DNA of 64,000 nucleotides from Levilactobacillus yonginensis (GCF_003946265.1 NZ_RHNO01000001.1:211327-275326); one strand, 5' to 3'; positions 24,646 through 32,847 are shown, numbered from the stretch's first letter. The notes: a model not told the origin generated them from the sequence alone. A program made the numbers and translations.

Positions 24646-25217
24646 CTAAAGGTTGAAAGTACTGAAACACCCACTATGCTTGATATAACAAGGATTGGGT
24701 GTAGGGGTTTAGTCAAATATGGCGGGAAATTGTTGCCTTACCGTTCGCCAAATTTTGCCTGGAACGCGGTGGGAAGGACGGGGCAAGCCAAAGAGCGGTC
24801 TTGCCCCTCGCTTGAAGCCGCAAAGCACGTCTCCAAGTCGTTCAAGAAAATCACTTGAAAATTCCACGGCTGAGTCCAAATTTGACTCACTCTCGGCTAC
24901 CTAGTGGCGCGCCAATAATATTGCGTAAGTGCTGTCATTTAGGCATCTAAGCTAGCTTATTCTCCAGGAACCTATTTAACCGGAGGTGGTCAGAGGTGGA
25001 GCCAGCTGTGTCAACGGTGTTAGCCGATTTCGGCTTACAGCGTGGGACGGGTTTGAAGACTGGTGGTTTTTCCAGGCTTCAAACCGATCCGAAGGACCGC
25101 TTTTCAGGCCGGAGGCGTTCCCCACAGCAGGCGGAATCTCTGATTGCCTCCGGTGGCTGGGTGAGACGAATTTAAGTCGATAATGCTTTACTAGTCTTGG
25201 CTTGATAACGGTTTTCG
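24646..25217 (+). mobile_element. Composite B+A MITE-like element, copy 2 (right end lost)
   Basis: Starts with the full left terminal repeat CTAAAGGTTGAAAGTACTG and follows copies 1 and 3 through the family B unit (about 24665-24905) and the family A unit (about 24978-25165). Homology stops at about 25217, just short of the right terminal repeat, 11 bp before the stop of the leftward MocR gene. It is therefore a truncated copy with no target duplication. Confidence 0.78.
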
Positions 25218-25227
25218 CACGCTGTTA

Positions 25228-26628
25228 TTACTGCAATTTTTGCGTTAAAACTTGTTGCAGGCTGGCGTCCATCCCAGCGAAGTTGAACCGGAAGGATTGC
25301 TTAGTGGCACCGTAAATGGGGCCAGGCTTAACCAGGATTTGGTTAGCCAACAGGTCGTTGAAGATGTTGGGGTCGGCCTGAGTGACCCACAGATAGAAGC
25401 CGCCCCGGGGTGTGATAAATTCCCAGTTGGGTCGCTCTTGGCGAAAGATAGCCGTCACGGCTTCACGGCGGGTGGCCAGTTCGGCGGTGAGCTTGGTAAT
25501 TTCAGCGGTAAAGGTGTCGCTACTGAGGGCCAAGTGTGCCATGACCTGGGCCAACATGCTGGGTACGATGTCGAGCTTTTTTTGAACCTGGAGCAACCGT
25601 TGGCCAATGGCTTGCGGTGCGACGATCCAGCCCAGACGGGTCGTGGAACCCAGCAGTTTGGAGAGGGAGCTGATGTAAATGACGTTCTCAGGCGCCAGAG
25701 ACTTGAACGTTGGGACGACATCTTCCTTGGGTACGAGCCAGCCAAACACATCATCCTCAATGATGGCAACTTGGTAGGACTGGCACAGGTGCAGGATTCG
25801 TTGGCGTTCGGCTAGCGGCATGACCCGACCGGTTGGGTTTTGGAAGGTGGGATTAAGTATTAATAACTTAATTCGATGTTTAAGAATTACGTCCTCCAGT
25901 ACGTCGAGGTCTAAGCCATTAGGTGTCGTTGGGACAGCGTAAGTCTTTACACCGATGGTCTTAAAAATGGCACTGGAGTTGAAGTAGGAGGGCGAGGCAA
26001 ATGCCACAGCGTCGCCCATTTGTAGGAGACTTCTGAGTATTAATAACAAAGACTGTTGGGCACCACCAGTAATAATTAACGACTGGTTGGTGGTCTTAAA
26101 CTGGTTACGCTGCGTGTGGAGTCGACTAATTGTATGAATCAATGGCTGATAGCCCGCGTCCTGCTCCTGTTTCTGAGCCATTAAGAAACTTCGCCAGTCC
26201 ATCTGAAGGGAGCCAAGTTGCGGAATTAAAGCCATTGGTAGTTCGTTAGCAGCACCGTCGATTAGATGGCCCTTGTCCAACGCCCGTGCTTGGAGGAGTT
26301 TACTCTGATAGGTGTCATCACGAGAAGAACCCGCGTTTTCCAGGAAGACATTCCAGTTTACTTTAGTTGTGAGTGAATTAACTTGTGGGAGCTCGGAAAT
26401 AAAGGTACCGCTTCCAGTTTTCTTGACCAGGAGGCCACTCGCGGTGAGTTCCATGAAGGCCCGAGTCACGGTCGACCGGTCAACGTGAAGTAACTTCGCC
26501 AGGTCTCGTTCTGCGGGGAGTCGTTGTCCGGGAAGTAGCTTGTCCTCTTGGATGAGGCGCTTAACCAGTTGGGTGATGGCGAGGTATTTTGGCTTAATGG
26601 GTGGGAGATCTTCGTGCCAATTAATCAT
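25228..26628 (-). CDS. pdxR: MocR-type regulator (GntR helix-turn-helix fused to aminotransferase domain), PdxR-like
   Basis: A 466-residue fusion: an N-terminal GntR winged helix (about residues 1-75; LPAERDLAKLLHVDRSTVTRAF) and a class I aminotransferase-like domain (about 110-466) with the PLP lysine in SSLSKLLGSTTRLGW. Such MocR proteins sense pyridoxal phosphate. It is divergent from a PLP kinase and an ECF S component, the classical arrangement for PdxR, which activates B6 salvage or synthesis genes. I took ATG 26628 because AAAGGAAAA lies about 8 bp upstream; a TTG at 26634 is the alternative. Inverted repeats between the divergent promoters are probable binding sites. Confidence 0.85.
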   Translation of the reverse strand: MINWHEDLPPIKPKYLAITQLVKRLIQEDKLLPGQRLPAERDLAKLLHVDRSTVTRAFMELTASGLLVKKTGSGTFISELPQVNSLTTKVNWNVFLENAGSSRDDTYQSKLLQARALDKGHLIDGAANELPMALIPQLGSLQMDWRSFLMAQKQEQDAGYQPLIHTISRLHTQRNQFKTTNQSLIITGGAQQSLLLILRSLLQMGDAVAFASPSYFNSSAIFKTIGVKTYAVPTTPNGLDLDVLEDVILKHRIKLLILNPTFQNPTGRVMPLAERQRILHLCQSYQVAIIEDDVFGWLVPKEDVVPTFKSLAPENVIYISSLSKLLGSTTRLGWIVAPQAIGQRLLQVQKKLDIVPSMLAQVMAHLALSSDTFTAEITKLTAELATRREAVTAIFRQERPNWEFITPRGGFYLWVTQADPNIFNDLLANQILVKPGPIYGATKQSFRFNFAGMDASLQQVLTQKLQ

Positions 26629-26654
26629 GAGCAATTTTCCTTTCTTTTGCCCCC

Positions 26655-26724
26655 AGTATAGTAATTGGCTGGATTAAAAACAAGCCAATTGGCCGTTGTG
26701 ATTTTTTCACAAAAAACCAATACT
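26655..26724. promoter_or_regulatory. Divergent pdxR / pdxK promoters with inverted-repeat operator
   Basis: Rightward: TTGTGA (26696-26701), 17 bp, AATACT (26719-26724). Leftward: TTGTTT (about 26683-26678), 17 bp, TATACT (26660-26655). An inverted repeat AATTGGCT (26663-26670) and AGCCAATT (26683-26690) spans the leftward promoter and touches the rightward one, as expected for a regulator that controls itself and the B6 genes. Confidence 0.65.
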
Positions 26725-26746
26725 AGAACGTGTAGGAGGAGATCAC

Positions 26747-27547
26747 ATGGAAAACGTCTTAACGATTGCTGGATCAGACAGTCTGGCCGGCGGTGGTATT
26801 CAAGCCGATTTGAAAACGTTTGAAGAGCTCAACGTCTTTGGCGTGAGTGCTCTGACCAGTGTGGCGAGCATCACGCCAACCAACTTAACCCTTCATCAGT
26901 TACCCACAGCGGTAATCGTTGACCAGTTGACGTCGATTCTGACGCAATTGCCGATTCATTTCGCTAAGACGGGTCTGCTGGGTGATCTGGCCACCTTGGA
27001 GGTCGTGTGTGCACAGCTCGAGTCAACCACGACACAGGTGGTGGTCGACCCGGTCCTGGTCTTTAAGGAAGGGCAGTCACAATTACAAGCAACTTACATA
27101 ACCGCCGTCAAGCAACGGCTACTCCCGTTGGGTTACGTGACAACGCCAAATTTGGCGGAAGCGGCGCAACTGAGTGGGATGACCATCACCAACAAGACGG
27201 AGATGGTCGAAGCGGCCAAACGAATTCAGGCAACGGGTTGCCCCAACGTGGTCATCAAGGGTGGTAATCGGTTGACTGGGGACGTGGCCAGCGATTATCT
27301 GAGAATGGGCAGTGTAGATTATTGGTTTGAGAGTCCAAAGATCGATCGGCAGACGACCGATGGTGCTGGGTGTACCTTCTCCGCGGCAATTACTGCGCAA
27401 CTGGCGAAGGGCCAAGCGTTACCGGAAGCTGTCGAGGTGGCCAAGCGGTTCGTCCACATGGGAATCACCCATGGTGTAAGCATTAGCGAGCGGCTAGGCA
27501 GTGTTTGGCAGGGAGCAAGTCGACAATGGGAGGAAGAGACAAAATGA
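26747..27547 (+). CDS. pdxK: Pyridoxine/pyridoxal/pyridoxamine kinase (ThiD-like PdxK)
   Basis: A 266-residue ribokinase-fold kinase. The N-terminal TIAGSDSLAGGGIQADLKTF is the ThiD/PdxK signature, and DGAGCTFSAAI near residue 205 holds the anion-hole and catalytic residues with the Cys seen in the ThiD-like PdxK branch. It makes the 5'-phosphates of B6 vitamers. The family alone does not separate HMP kinase from pyridoxal kinase, but the neighbours (PdxR-like regulator, B6-type ECF subunit) favour B6. AGGAGG precedes the ATG. The stop overlaps the next start by 4 bp (ATGA). Confidence 0.85.
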   Translation: MENVLTIAGSDSLAGGGIQADLKTFEELNVFGVSALTSVASITPTNLTLHQLPTAVIVDQLTSILTQLPIHFAKTGLLGDLATLEVVCAQLESTTTQVVVDPVLVFKEGQSQLQATYITAVKQRLLPLGYVTTPNLAEAAQLSGMTITNKTEMVEAAKRIQATGCPNVVIKGGNRLTGDVASDYLRMGSVDYWFESPKIDRQTTDGAGCTFSAAITAQLAKGQALPEAVEVAKRFVHMGITHGVSISERLGSVWQGASRQWEEETK

Positions 27548-28044
27548 AACGTGGATCATTAAGAGAAAACACTTTAGCAGCTGTGCTGATTGCCATGACC
27601 GTGGCGTTGTCAATTTTGGTCGTTATCCCCATTCCCGCAACCAAAGGGATGGTGACACTGTGTGAGGTGGGTATCTACACCAGTGCCATTCTTTACGGCG
27701 GCCGGATGGGTTTTCTAGTCGGTGGTGCCAGTGGGTTCCTGATCGATATCTTAACGGGTTATCCAGTTTGGTGCCTGTTCTCGTTGGTCATTCACGGGAC
27801 GCAAGGCTTGGCAGTCGGGTATTTTACCCCACAAAACAACAAGTCAATCAAAACAATGATTGTGCCACTACTGATTGGCAGCGTTATCATGGTCGTTGGG
27901 TACTTTTTTGCCACGGCCTTACTGTTTGGCTGGCCCGCGGGGTTAGCTTCAATCTTCAGTAATATTATTCAAGTTGGATTCGGCATGGTGGTCACGTTGT
28001 CAATCGTGGGCAGCCTTGCCAAGTTGAAACCAAATTTAGTTTAG
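27544..28044 (+). CDS. ECF transporter substrate-binding (S) subunit, probably for vitamin B6
   Basis: A 166-residue membrane protein with about six helices, the size and layout of ECF S components. The first helix carries an Ala-rich segment (LAAVLIAMTVALSIL) for contact with EcfT, and the loop FLVGGASGFLIDILTGYP is typical of the ribU/pdxU-like group. It must borrow the EcfAA'T module encoded elsewhere. The ATG at 27544 overlaps the kinase stop, so the two are coupled, and a PdxR-like regulator faces them. PdxU or PdxU2 is the best fit; specificity is inferred from context. Confidence 0.8.
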   Translation: MKRGSLRENTLAAVLIAMTVALSILVVIPIPATKGMVTLCEVGIYTSAILYGGRMGFLVGGASGFLIDILTGYPVWCLFSLVIHGTQGLAVGYFTPQNNKSIKTMIVPLLIGSVIMVVGYFFATALLFGWPAGLASIFSNIIQVGFGMVVTLSIVGSLAKLKPNLV

Positions 28045-28064
28045 TCTAGGGAGTGTGTGTTGGT

Positions 28065-28625
28065 ATGTTGGATATTAATTTGGATGAGTTGAAACAGCAG
28101 TTAGCTAAAATTGTACAAGACGTCTTGGACGCCGCAAAATTACACCGAGGAGACCTCTTCGTCTTAGGGTGCTCAACTAGTGAAATCGTCGGGGGCCACA
28201 TCGGTAAGAATTCCGATTTGGATGTTGGGATGGCCGTTATCGAGACCCTACGGAGTAAATTAGAACCACTTGGCGTTCATTTAGCTGTCCAGGGGTGTGA
28301 ACACATCAACCGGAGCGTGGTTGTTGAACGTGAAGTGGCAGAGAAGAAAGGCTTTGAAATTGTCACGGTTGTGCCAGCTATGCACGCTGGCGGGGCTGGC
28401 TCCATCGCCGCCTTCAAGCAATTCAAGGATCCCGTTGAAGTTGAACATATCGTTGCACAAGCCGGGTTGGACATTGGTGACACGTCAATCGGGATGCACG
28501 TCAAGTTCGTTCAGGTTCCCGTTCGTCCATCACAATTGGAATTAGGCGGCGCACACGTTACGGCACTACGGTCACGGCCAAAGTACGTCGGCGGCCCTCG
28601 TGCCAACTACGACCCAATCCAGTAA
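28065..28625 (+). CDS. DUF436 (YwlG/UPF0340) family protein in the B6 operon
   Basis: A 186-residue cytosolic protein of the YwlG family, whose function is not established. The conserved family segments are visible: [16 protein letters not shown] (about residues 40-55), [18 protein letters not shown], and the C-terminal [14 protein letters not shown]. It is full length. I chose ATG 28065 over GTG 28053 because the GGAG then has usable spacing. It lies about 20 bp after the S subunit, with no terminator between, so it is probably co-expressed with B6 kinase and uptake genes. A role in B6 or PLP metabolism is a hypothesis from this context only. Confidence 0.85.
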   Translation: MLDINLDELKQQLAKIVQDVLDAAKLHRGDLFVLGCSTSEIVGGHIGKNSDLDVGMAVIETLRSKLEPLGVHLAVQGCEHINRSVVVEREVAEKKGFEIVTVVPAMHAGGAGSIAAFKQFKDPVEVEHIVAQAGLDIGDTSIGMHVKFVQVPVRPSQLELGGAHVTALRSRPKYVGGPRANYDPIQ

Positions 28626-28707
28626 GATTTGCCGTCTTCGGCTGGCAGTCTGTGAGCGATTTTATTACGATGTTATTTTAACTAAATTGAAACTATACAA
28701 ATAGAAA

Positions 28708-28754
28708 GAGGATTGAGACAACTGGGATTACCTAGCTGTTTCAATCCTTTTGCG
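28708..28754 (+). terminator. Terminator of the B6 operon
   Basis: AGGATTGAGACA pairs with TGTTTCAATCCT across a loop of about 18 nt, followed by TTTTG. Confidence 0.75.
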
Positions 28755-28843
28755 TTAATGTGGATATTTGATAGTTTTAAGAAATAAGATATTGTGGTTA
28801 TTTTTATCAACGCGGCATAAGTTTTTTTGCAGTTAACCCAATC

Positions 28844-29032
28844 GTAGCTGGAGGTTGTCAGGGTGGGGCCAGCTGTGTCGGTGGCGTTAGCTCGGTGATT
28901 TACCGAGGTTACGCCACGGGACGAGCTTGGAAACACGCGTTTCTGTCGTGGTTTCAAGTCGAGCTGGAGGACCGGTTCATAGGCCGGAAGCGGTCCCCAC
29001 AGCAAGCCGGCACCCTGACAACCGGAGGCGGA
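28844..29032 (+). repeat. Family A hairpin repeat, copy 3
   Basis: About 189 bp, beginning GTAGCTGGAGGTTGTCAGGG and ending CCCTGACAACCGGAGGCGG, so the outermost arms pair well. Internal blocks GTTAGCTCGGTGATTTACCG and GGACGAGCTTGGAAACACGC recur in the copies at 52513 and 58334. It sits directly after the convergent hicB-like stop. Confidence 0.82.
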
Positions 29033-29034
29033 AA

Positions 29035-29286
29035 TTATAGTGTAATTGTGATAGCAAAGACGTGCTGGTTAGCAGTGAGCCGCCAATGCTTGGGGTCCTG
29101 ATCCATGGCAACAGCTGGATGACACATAAGCTGCTGGATGTCTGCTTTGGCTGCGACGGTCAGTAGTTCTACACTGGTTTCGCGGGTCGTTAGTTCGGGC
29201 AATGTAGGGGAAGTTGCCACGTAGTAGTGGCCCTCCTGGTTGTGGTATTCAGTCGCAATAATGGGGTAAACGGTCCGTTTTTTCAT
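29035..29286 (-). CDS. HicB-like protein without a HicA partner
   Basis: An 83-residue protein with the partially degraded RNase H-like fold of HicB antitoxins: N-terminal YPIIATEYHNQEGHYYVATSPTLPELTT matches the strand-loop pattern of HicB_lk, followed by a helix (TVAAKADIQQLM). No HicA toxin or DNA-binding tail is visible on either side. It may be an orphan or serve another role. The ATG at 29286 follows AAGGGAG; an upstream in-frame start at 29313 has none. The promoter (TTGGTT, 17 bp, TATACT) has a perfect cre box just upstream. Confidence 0.65.
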   Translation of the reverse strand: MKKRTVYPIIATEYHNQEGHYYVATSPTLPELTTRETSVELLTVAAKADIQQLMCHPAVAMDQDPKHWRLTANQHVFAITITL

Positions 29287-29348
29287 AATAAGCTCCCTTG
29301 GTTGTTTGGCCAAGTATACCCGTTGGTTGCGGGAAAACCAAGTAAAAT

Positions 29349-29362
29349 TGTAAACGTTTACA
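29349..29362. promoter_or_regulatory. Perfect palindromic cre box
   Basis: TGTAAACGTTTACA is a fully symmetrical match to the CcpA consensus. It lies just upstream of the -35 box of the leftward hicB-like gene, a position where CcpA can activate or repress. Confidence 0.8.
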
Positions 29363-29445
29363 TTTTTTTTACAATGAAATCAATCGTCGCATAATTGTAT
29401 TTGGCAATCAGGGATTGCAGTGCTTGATGATTCAACGTATATTAA

Positions 29446-30039
29446 CTAAAGGTTGAAAATACTGAAACACCCACTATGCTTGATACAACAAGGATTGGGT
29501 ATTGGGTTTTAGTCAGACATAGTTGGAAATTATCGCCTTACCGTTCGCCAAATTTGGACTGGAACGCGGTGGGAAGGACAGGACAAGCCAGAAGGCGGTC
29601 GTCCCCTCGCTTGAAGCCGCAAAGCACGTCTTCAAGTCACCATTTTCAAGAAATTCACTTGAAAATCCCCCGGCTAAGTCCAAATTTGACCCACTCTCGG
29701 CTACCTAGTGGCGCGCCAATAATTCTGAATAAGTACTGTCATTCAAGCATTTAAGTTAGCTTAGTTTCCAAGAATCCGTTTAACCGGAGGAGGTTAGAGG
29801 TGGAGTCAGCTGTGTCGACGGTGTTAGCCGATTCTCGGCTTACAGCGTGGGACGTGTTTGGAGACTGGTGGTTTTTCCAGGCTTCAAACCGAGCCGCAGG
29901 ACCGCTTTTCAGGCCGGAGGCGTTCCCCACAGCAGGCGGAATCTCTGACCGCCGCAGGTGGCTGGGTGAGGCTAATTTTAAGTCGATAACGCTTTTCTAT
30001 TCTCGGTTTGATAACAGTTTCCGAACTTTCAACCTTTAG
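29446..30039 (+). mobile_element. Composite B+A MITE, complete copy with target-site duplication
   Basis: A 594-bp element. The left end CTAAAGGTTGAAAATACTG and the reverse complement of the right end, CTAAAGGTTGAAAGTTCGG, agree over the first 13 bases and at about 20 of 23 overall. It is flanked on both sides by the 9-bp direct repeat GTATATTAA (29437-29445 and 30040-30048). Inside are a family B unit (about 29465-29705) and a family A unit (about 29783-29960). There is no transposase. It inserted about 50 bp upstream of the pentapeptide-repeat gene, between that gene and its original upstream DNA. Confidence 0.9.
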
Positions 30040-30097
30040 GTATATTAAGCTTTACGGCATGAAGTTGTTTGATGAAAGCAGAAAGGAAGTTTACTGA

Positions 30098-30733
30098 ATG
30101 AATGCACCTAGACTAGCCAGGGCAGCCCTGTCGCCCGTTGAATTTACTAGCATTGAGCAGGAGGAGGACCACTTACTACAGTTTGGTGACTTACAAGGTC
30201 AGACAGTAGAAGAAATGGTGCAGGAACATCCGATGATTGATCAGTGCTATTTCAAAGGCATGACGTTTTTAAACGATACCTTTGATCGGTTTGAACTAAC
30301 GGATGTTGTCTTTGAAAATTGTACGCTGGCGAATTGCCAATTGACCGGTGCCAGTTGGTATCGGGTGCAGTTTCAGAACTGTAAATTGGTGGGTTCCACG
30401 CTGGACCACGCCGTTTTGAAGGATGTGGCTTTTCAGGATTGTGATTTATCATTAGCTAATCTCAACCAGGCAAAACTCACGAACGTTACGTTTACTGATT
30501 CCCGGTTGAAGGAATTGAACTGCTTGGACACCCAGTTGCGTCAGGTAAAGTTGGTTGGCTGTGATTTAGATGCCGCTGACTTTACGGAAACGTCGTTGAA
30601 AAAGACCGACTTAACGACCTGTTCGTTTACCACGCTGCAAGCAACGGCATTGGATGTCCGCGGCTGTCAGATGACCACGGAGCAGGCAGCGTACTTTGCC
30701 CAACTTTTTCTTGGCATTGACTGGCTAGCGTGA
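30098..30733 (+). CDS. Pentapeptide-repeat protein
   Basis: A 211-residue protein made mostly of tandem pentapeptides of the A(D/N)LXX type from about residue 45 to 190 (for example NCTLANCQLTGASWYRVQF), which fold as a right-handed quadrilateral beta helix. Some members (Qnr, MfpA) mimic DNA and protect gyrase; others have unknown roles. The N-terminal 40 residues are not repetitive, and the C-terminus ends with a helix (TEQAAYFAQLFLG) as in Qnr-like proteins. The ribosome binding site AAAGGAAG precedes the ATG. A MITE lies about 50 bp upstream, so its promoter may come from the element. It overlaps the convergent LacI gene by 9 bp. Confidence 0.85.
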   Translation: MNAPRLARAALSPVEFTSIEQEEDHLLQFGDLQGQTVEEMVQEHPMIDQCYFKGMTFLNDTFDRFELTDVVFENCTLANCQLTGASWYRVQFQNCKLVGSTLDHAVLKDVAFQDCDLSLANLNQAKLTNVTFTDSRLKELNCLDTQLRQVKLVGCDLDAADFTETSLKKTDLTTCSFTTLQATALDVRGCQMTTEQAAYFAQLFLGIDWLA

Positions 30734-31702
30734 AATGGTCGTGGCAGCCAAACGAATCTCGGCGGGGAGCATGTCAGCACCGTTGATCCGGTCTAACAAC
30801 CGATCGATGGCGGTCTTACCCAACTGATTGATGGGCTGGCGAGCAGTGACGATGGGTTGAGGGAGAAAGTCAAACCAGTCCTGATCGTCAAATCCTCCCA
30901 GTTGAAGGGTGGGGAGGGCTAACTCGGGTAATTTCCGAAGAACGCCTTCCATGATGGTATTGTCGGCGACAAAGAGGCCATCACACTTCTGGTTGACCAG
31001 CAGTTGGCGGGTCATCTGCGGAACGTTACTGTTATCTGTACGAGCCGTGGCCTCAATTGCGGGATCGGGTTCCAGGCCAGCTGCAATGAGGGCTTGCTGG
31101 TATCCCTGCAGGCGTTCAGCAGCGGTAAAAGACACGGCACTGTTGATGATGCCGACGCGCTGGGCACCTTGCGTAATCAGTTGCGCGACGATGTCTTGCG
31201 TTCCTTGGACATTATCGACTAAGACCCGGTCGAAGGGCGTTTCAATGCCAGCGGGTGGCATACGGTCCACGAAGACGGCCGGTGTGTCACCCAGGATGGC
31301 GGCGTAATCCGTGGGACCGCCGGCACTGGTGATAATGACGCCGTCCACCTGCTTTTCCAGCATCAAGTTGAGCGCGTTGGCCTCCTTAGCCAGACTTTCG
31401 TCAGTATTCACGATTAAAACGTCATACCCAGCCTTGCCAGCGGCGTCCTCAATCGCCCGAATCAGGCGGGTGAAGAAGTCGTTCAGAATATCGGGGATGA
31501 TGACGCCGAGGGTGTGGGTCTGTTGTAGCCGGATGCTGCGAGCAAGCCCATTGGGATGGTACCCAAGATTATTGGCGATGTTTTGAATCTTCTGGCGCGT
31601 GTCGCGTTTGACACGGGGGCTTTGGCTGAGCGCCCGCGAAACGGTAGCTTCTGAGACGCCTGCCGCCTTTGCCACATCTTTAATGGTTACTTTTCCAGTC
31701 AA
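30725..31702 (-). CDS. LacI-family transcriptional regulator
   Basis: A 325-residue repressor with the N-terminal LacI helix-turn-helix and hinge (VTIKDVAKAAGVSEATVSRALSQ; hinge near LARSIR) and a periplasmic-binding-protein-like sugar-sensing domain (about 60-325). Closest in shape to the CcpA/RbsR/ScrR branch. No sugar catabolic gene is adjacent (a pentapeptide-repeat gene converges and a tRNA diverges), so the target is elsewhere or lost. It is not CcpA itself as far as I can judge. Confidence 0.87.
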   Translation of the reverse strand: MTGKVTIKDVAKAAGVSEATVSRALSQSPRVKRDTRQKIQNIANNLGYHPNGLARSIRLQQTHTLGVIIPDILNDFFTRLIRAIEDAAGKAGYDVLIVNTDESLAKEANALNLMLEKQVDGVIITSAGGPTDYAAILGDTPAVFVDRMPPAGIETPFDRVLVDNVQGTQDIVAQLITQGAQRVGIINSAVSFTAAERLQGYQQALIAAGLEPDPAIEATARTDNSNVPQMTRQLLVNQKCDGLFVADNTIMEGVLRKLPELALPTLQLGGFDDQDWFDFLPQPIVTARQPINQLGKTAIDRLLDRINGADMLPAEIRLAATTISR

Positions 31703-31911
31703 TCAGAGTCACCTCTTATTAATAAGATTTCGGTTTATTAGGACTAAAAATAAGCGCACTGTCCAATGAATTATCACCTATGGTAGCGTTTTAGGTGGAC
31801 TAGCGTCAACTTATCTTGAAAAATGATGAAAAAATGCAAAAAAAGACTTGCGTAATCTTGGACATAAATGCTAAAATTATTACCTGTTGAGTCAGTAATG
31901 ACGTCAATTCT

Positions 31912-31983
31912 TGGGCTATAGCCAAGTGGTAAGGCAACGGGTTTTGATCCCGTGATGCGCTGGTTCGAACCCAGCTAGCCCAA
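31912..31983 (+). tRNA. tRNA-Gln (UUG anticodon)
   Basis: A full cloverleaf: acceptor TGGGCTA pairs with TAGCCCA, the D-arm contains AGCCAAGTGGTAAGGC, the anticodon stem ACGGG/CCCGT encloses TTTTGAT with TTG at the anticodon, and the T-arm is CTGGTTCGAACCCAG. CCA is not encoded. A promoter (TTGCGT, 18 bp, TAAAAT at about 31847-31876) precedes it. Confidence 0.95.
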
Positions 31984-32001
31984 TTCGTTATGCCTTAAAC
32001 G

Positions 32002-32043
32002 CTACCGATTAGCAAGCAATTGCTATGACGGTAGTTTTTTTTT
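32002..32043 (+). terminator. Terminator after tRNA-Gln
   Basis: CTACCG pairs with CGGTAG, with an inner AGCA/TGCT step, followed by nine T. Confidence 0.85.
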
Positions 32044-32287
32044 CGGCCAAATTAAGTTGAACTTGCAAGTAAAGTTCCGGTGGTAAAAAAAGATTTTCAG
32101 AAAAATAAGTCTTATTTTTGGTAGCGCTTAATTACTTGTTGCACAAGCAAAAACAGTGAGTTAAACTAGGGCAGTAAGTAGTAGGAAAAGTTTTGCCAAA
32201 AACTATATTCGTTATGAATTGATTGAATATATTTTGATTTAATCGTATAAATTATACGGTGTGGCGTCTATTAATTTTACTTATCGG

Positions 32288-32316
32288 TTGACAGGGGAAA
32301 ATCTAGGCGATATAAT
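32288..32316 (+). promoter_or_regulatory. Consensus promoter of the T-box leader
   Basis: TTGACA (32288-32293), 17 bp, TATAAT (32311-32316): a perfect sigma-A promoter. Transcription should start near 32323 and run into the T-box. Confidence 0.9.
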
Positions 32317-32329
32317 GCAGTTAAATTAA

Positions 32330-32549
32330 ATACGTATTAAGCCGTGATTAGAAGATTATTAGCGGGTTGATGGGTTTTAGCGAGCGATGTTTGGTGGGAG
32401 ATCGTATTTCTAAATCCGTGAAGACACTTCTTAGGCTGGCAGCGCGTCTGGCTACCCGTTCGGAAATTTTAGGAACGTTATCAATAAAGTGAAACTATTT
32501 AAGGTGGTACAGCGTCATGCGCCCTTGCAATTGCAAGGGCGCTTTTTTG
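32330..32549 (+). promoter_or_regulatory. T-box riboswitch, specifier probably GAC (Asp)
   Basis: The Stem I apical part shows AGCGAGCG and GGTGGGAG. The specifier loop is closed by CGGGTT/AATCCG on one side and TTAGAAG/CTTCTTA on the other, and its 3' strand reads TGAA-GAC-A (32419-32426), so the codon is probably GAC. The T-box motif AAGGTGGTACAGCG is at 32501-32514 and overlaps the antiterminator side of a strong terminator (GCGCCCTTGCAA / TTGCAAGGGCGC, then T6). Uncharged tRNA would allow read-through. Asp fits the downstream aspD-aspT-aspS genes. Confidence 0.85.
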
Positions 32550-32615
32550 TACAATTTTTTAATTAGATATTTAATGGCATGTTAGAAAAAGAAGACTGAT
32601 AAGGGGGTAACGATT

Positions 32616-32651
32616 ATGTCCAAACATAAAACGAGCCACGGTTCTGGATGA
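32616..32651 (+). CDS. Short open frame (11 codons) downstream of the T-box terminator
   Basis: ATG behind AAGGGGG with 7-bp spacing encodes MSKHKTSHGSG and stops. It may be a leader peptide or the remnant of the gene the T-box once controlled. The following DNA (32652-32810) has no open frame I recognise. Confidence 0.35.
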   Translation: MSKHKTSHGSG

Positions 32652-32816
32652 TTTACGATAGCTTGGTGAATTTTCTGTAAGTGTGTTAGTTCTTGCGGGG
32701 CTTTAACACGTAAATAGAGATAAGTATCGTGACCTCCCGGAGTCTAATCAGCTCCGAAAACTAAAATAACTCATTTCATTTTGGTTTTTTTTGGAGATTA
32801 AATTATTACCGTTGGC

Positions 32817-32847
32817 AAGGGCCTAGTCAAGCGATTGGGCCCTTTTT
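32817..32847 (+). terminator. Terminator between T-box leader and aspD
   Basis: AAGGGCC pairs with GGGCCCTT across a 13-nt loop and five T follow. It would stop read-through from the T-box before aspD unless it is regulated. Confidence 0.65.

Noticed and set aside
29035..29286. Complete HicAB toxin-antitoxin module
   Set aside because: No HicA-sized frame with the expected His-containing motif lies on either side.
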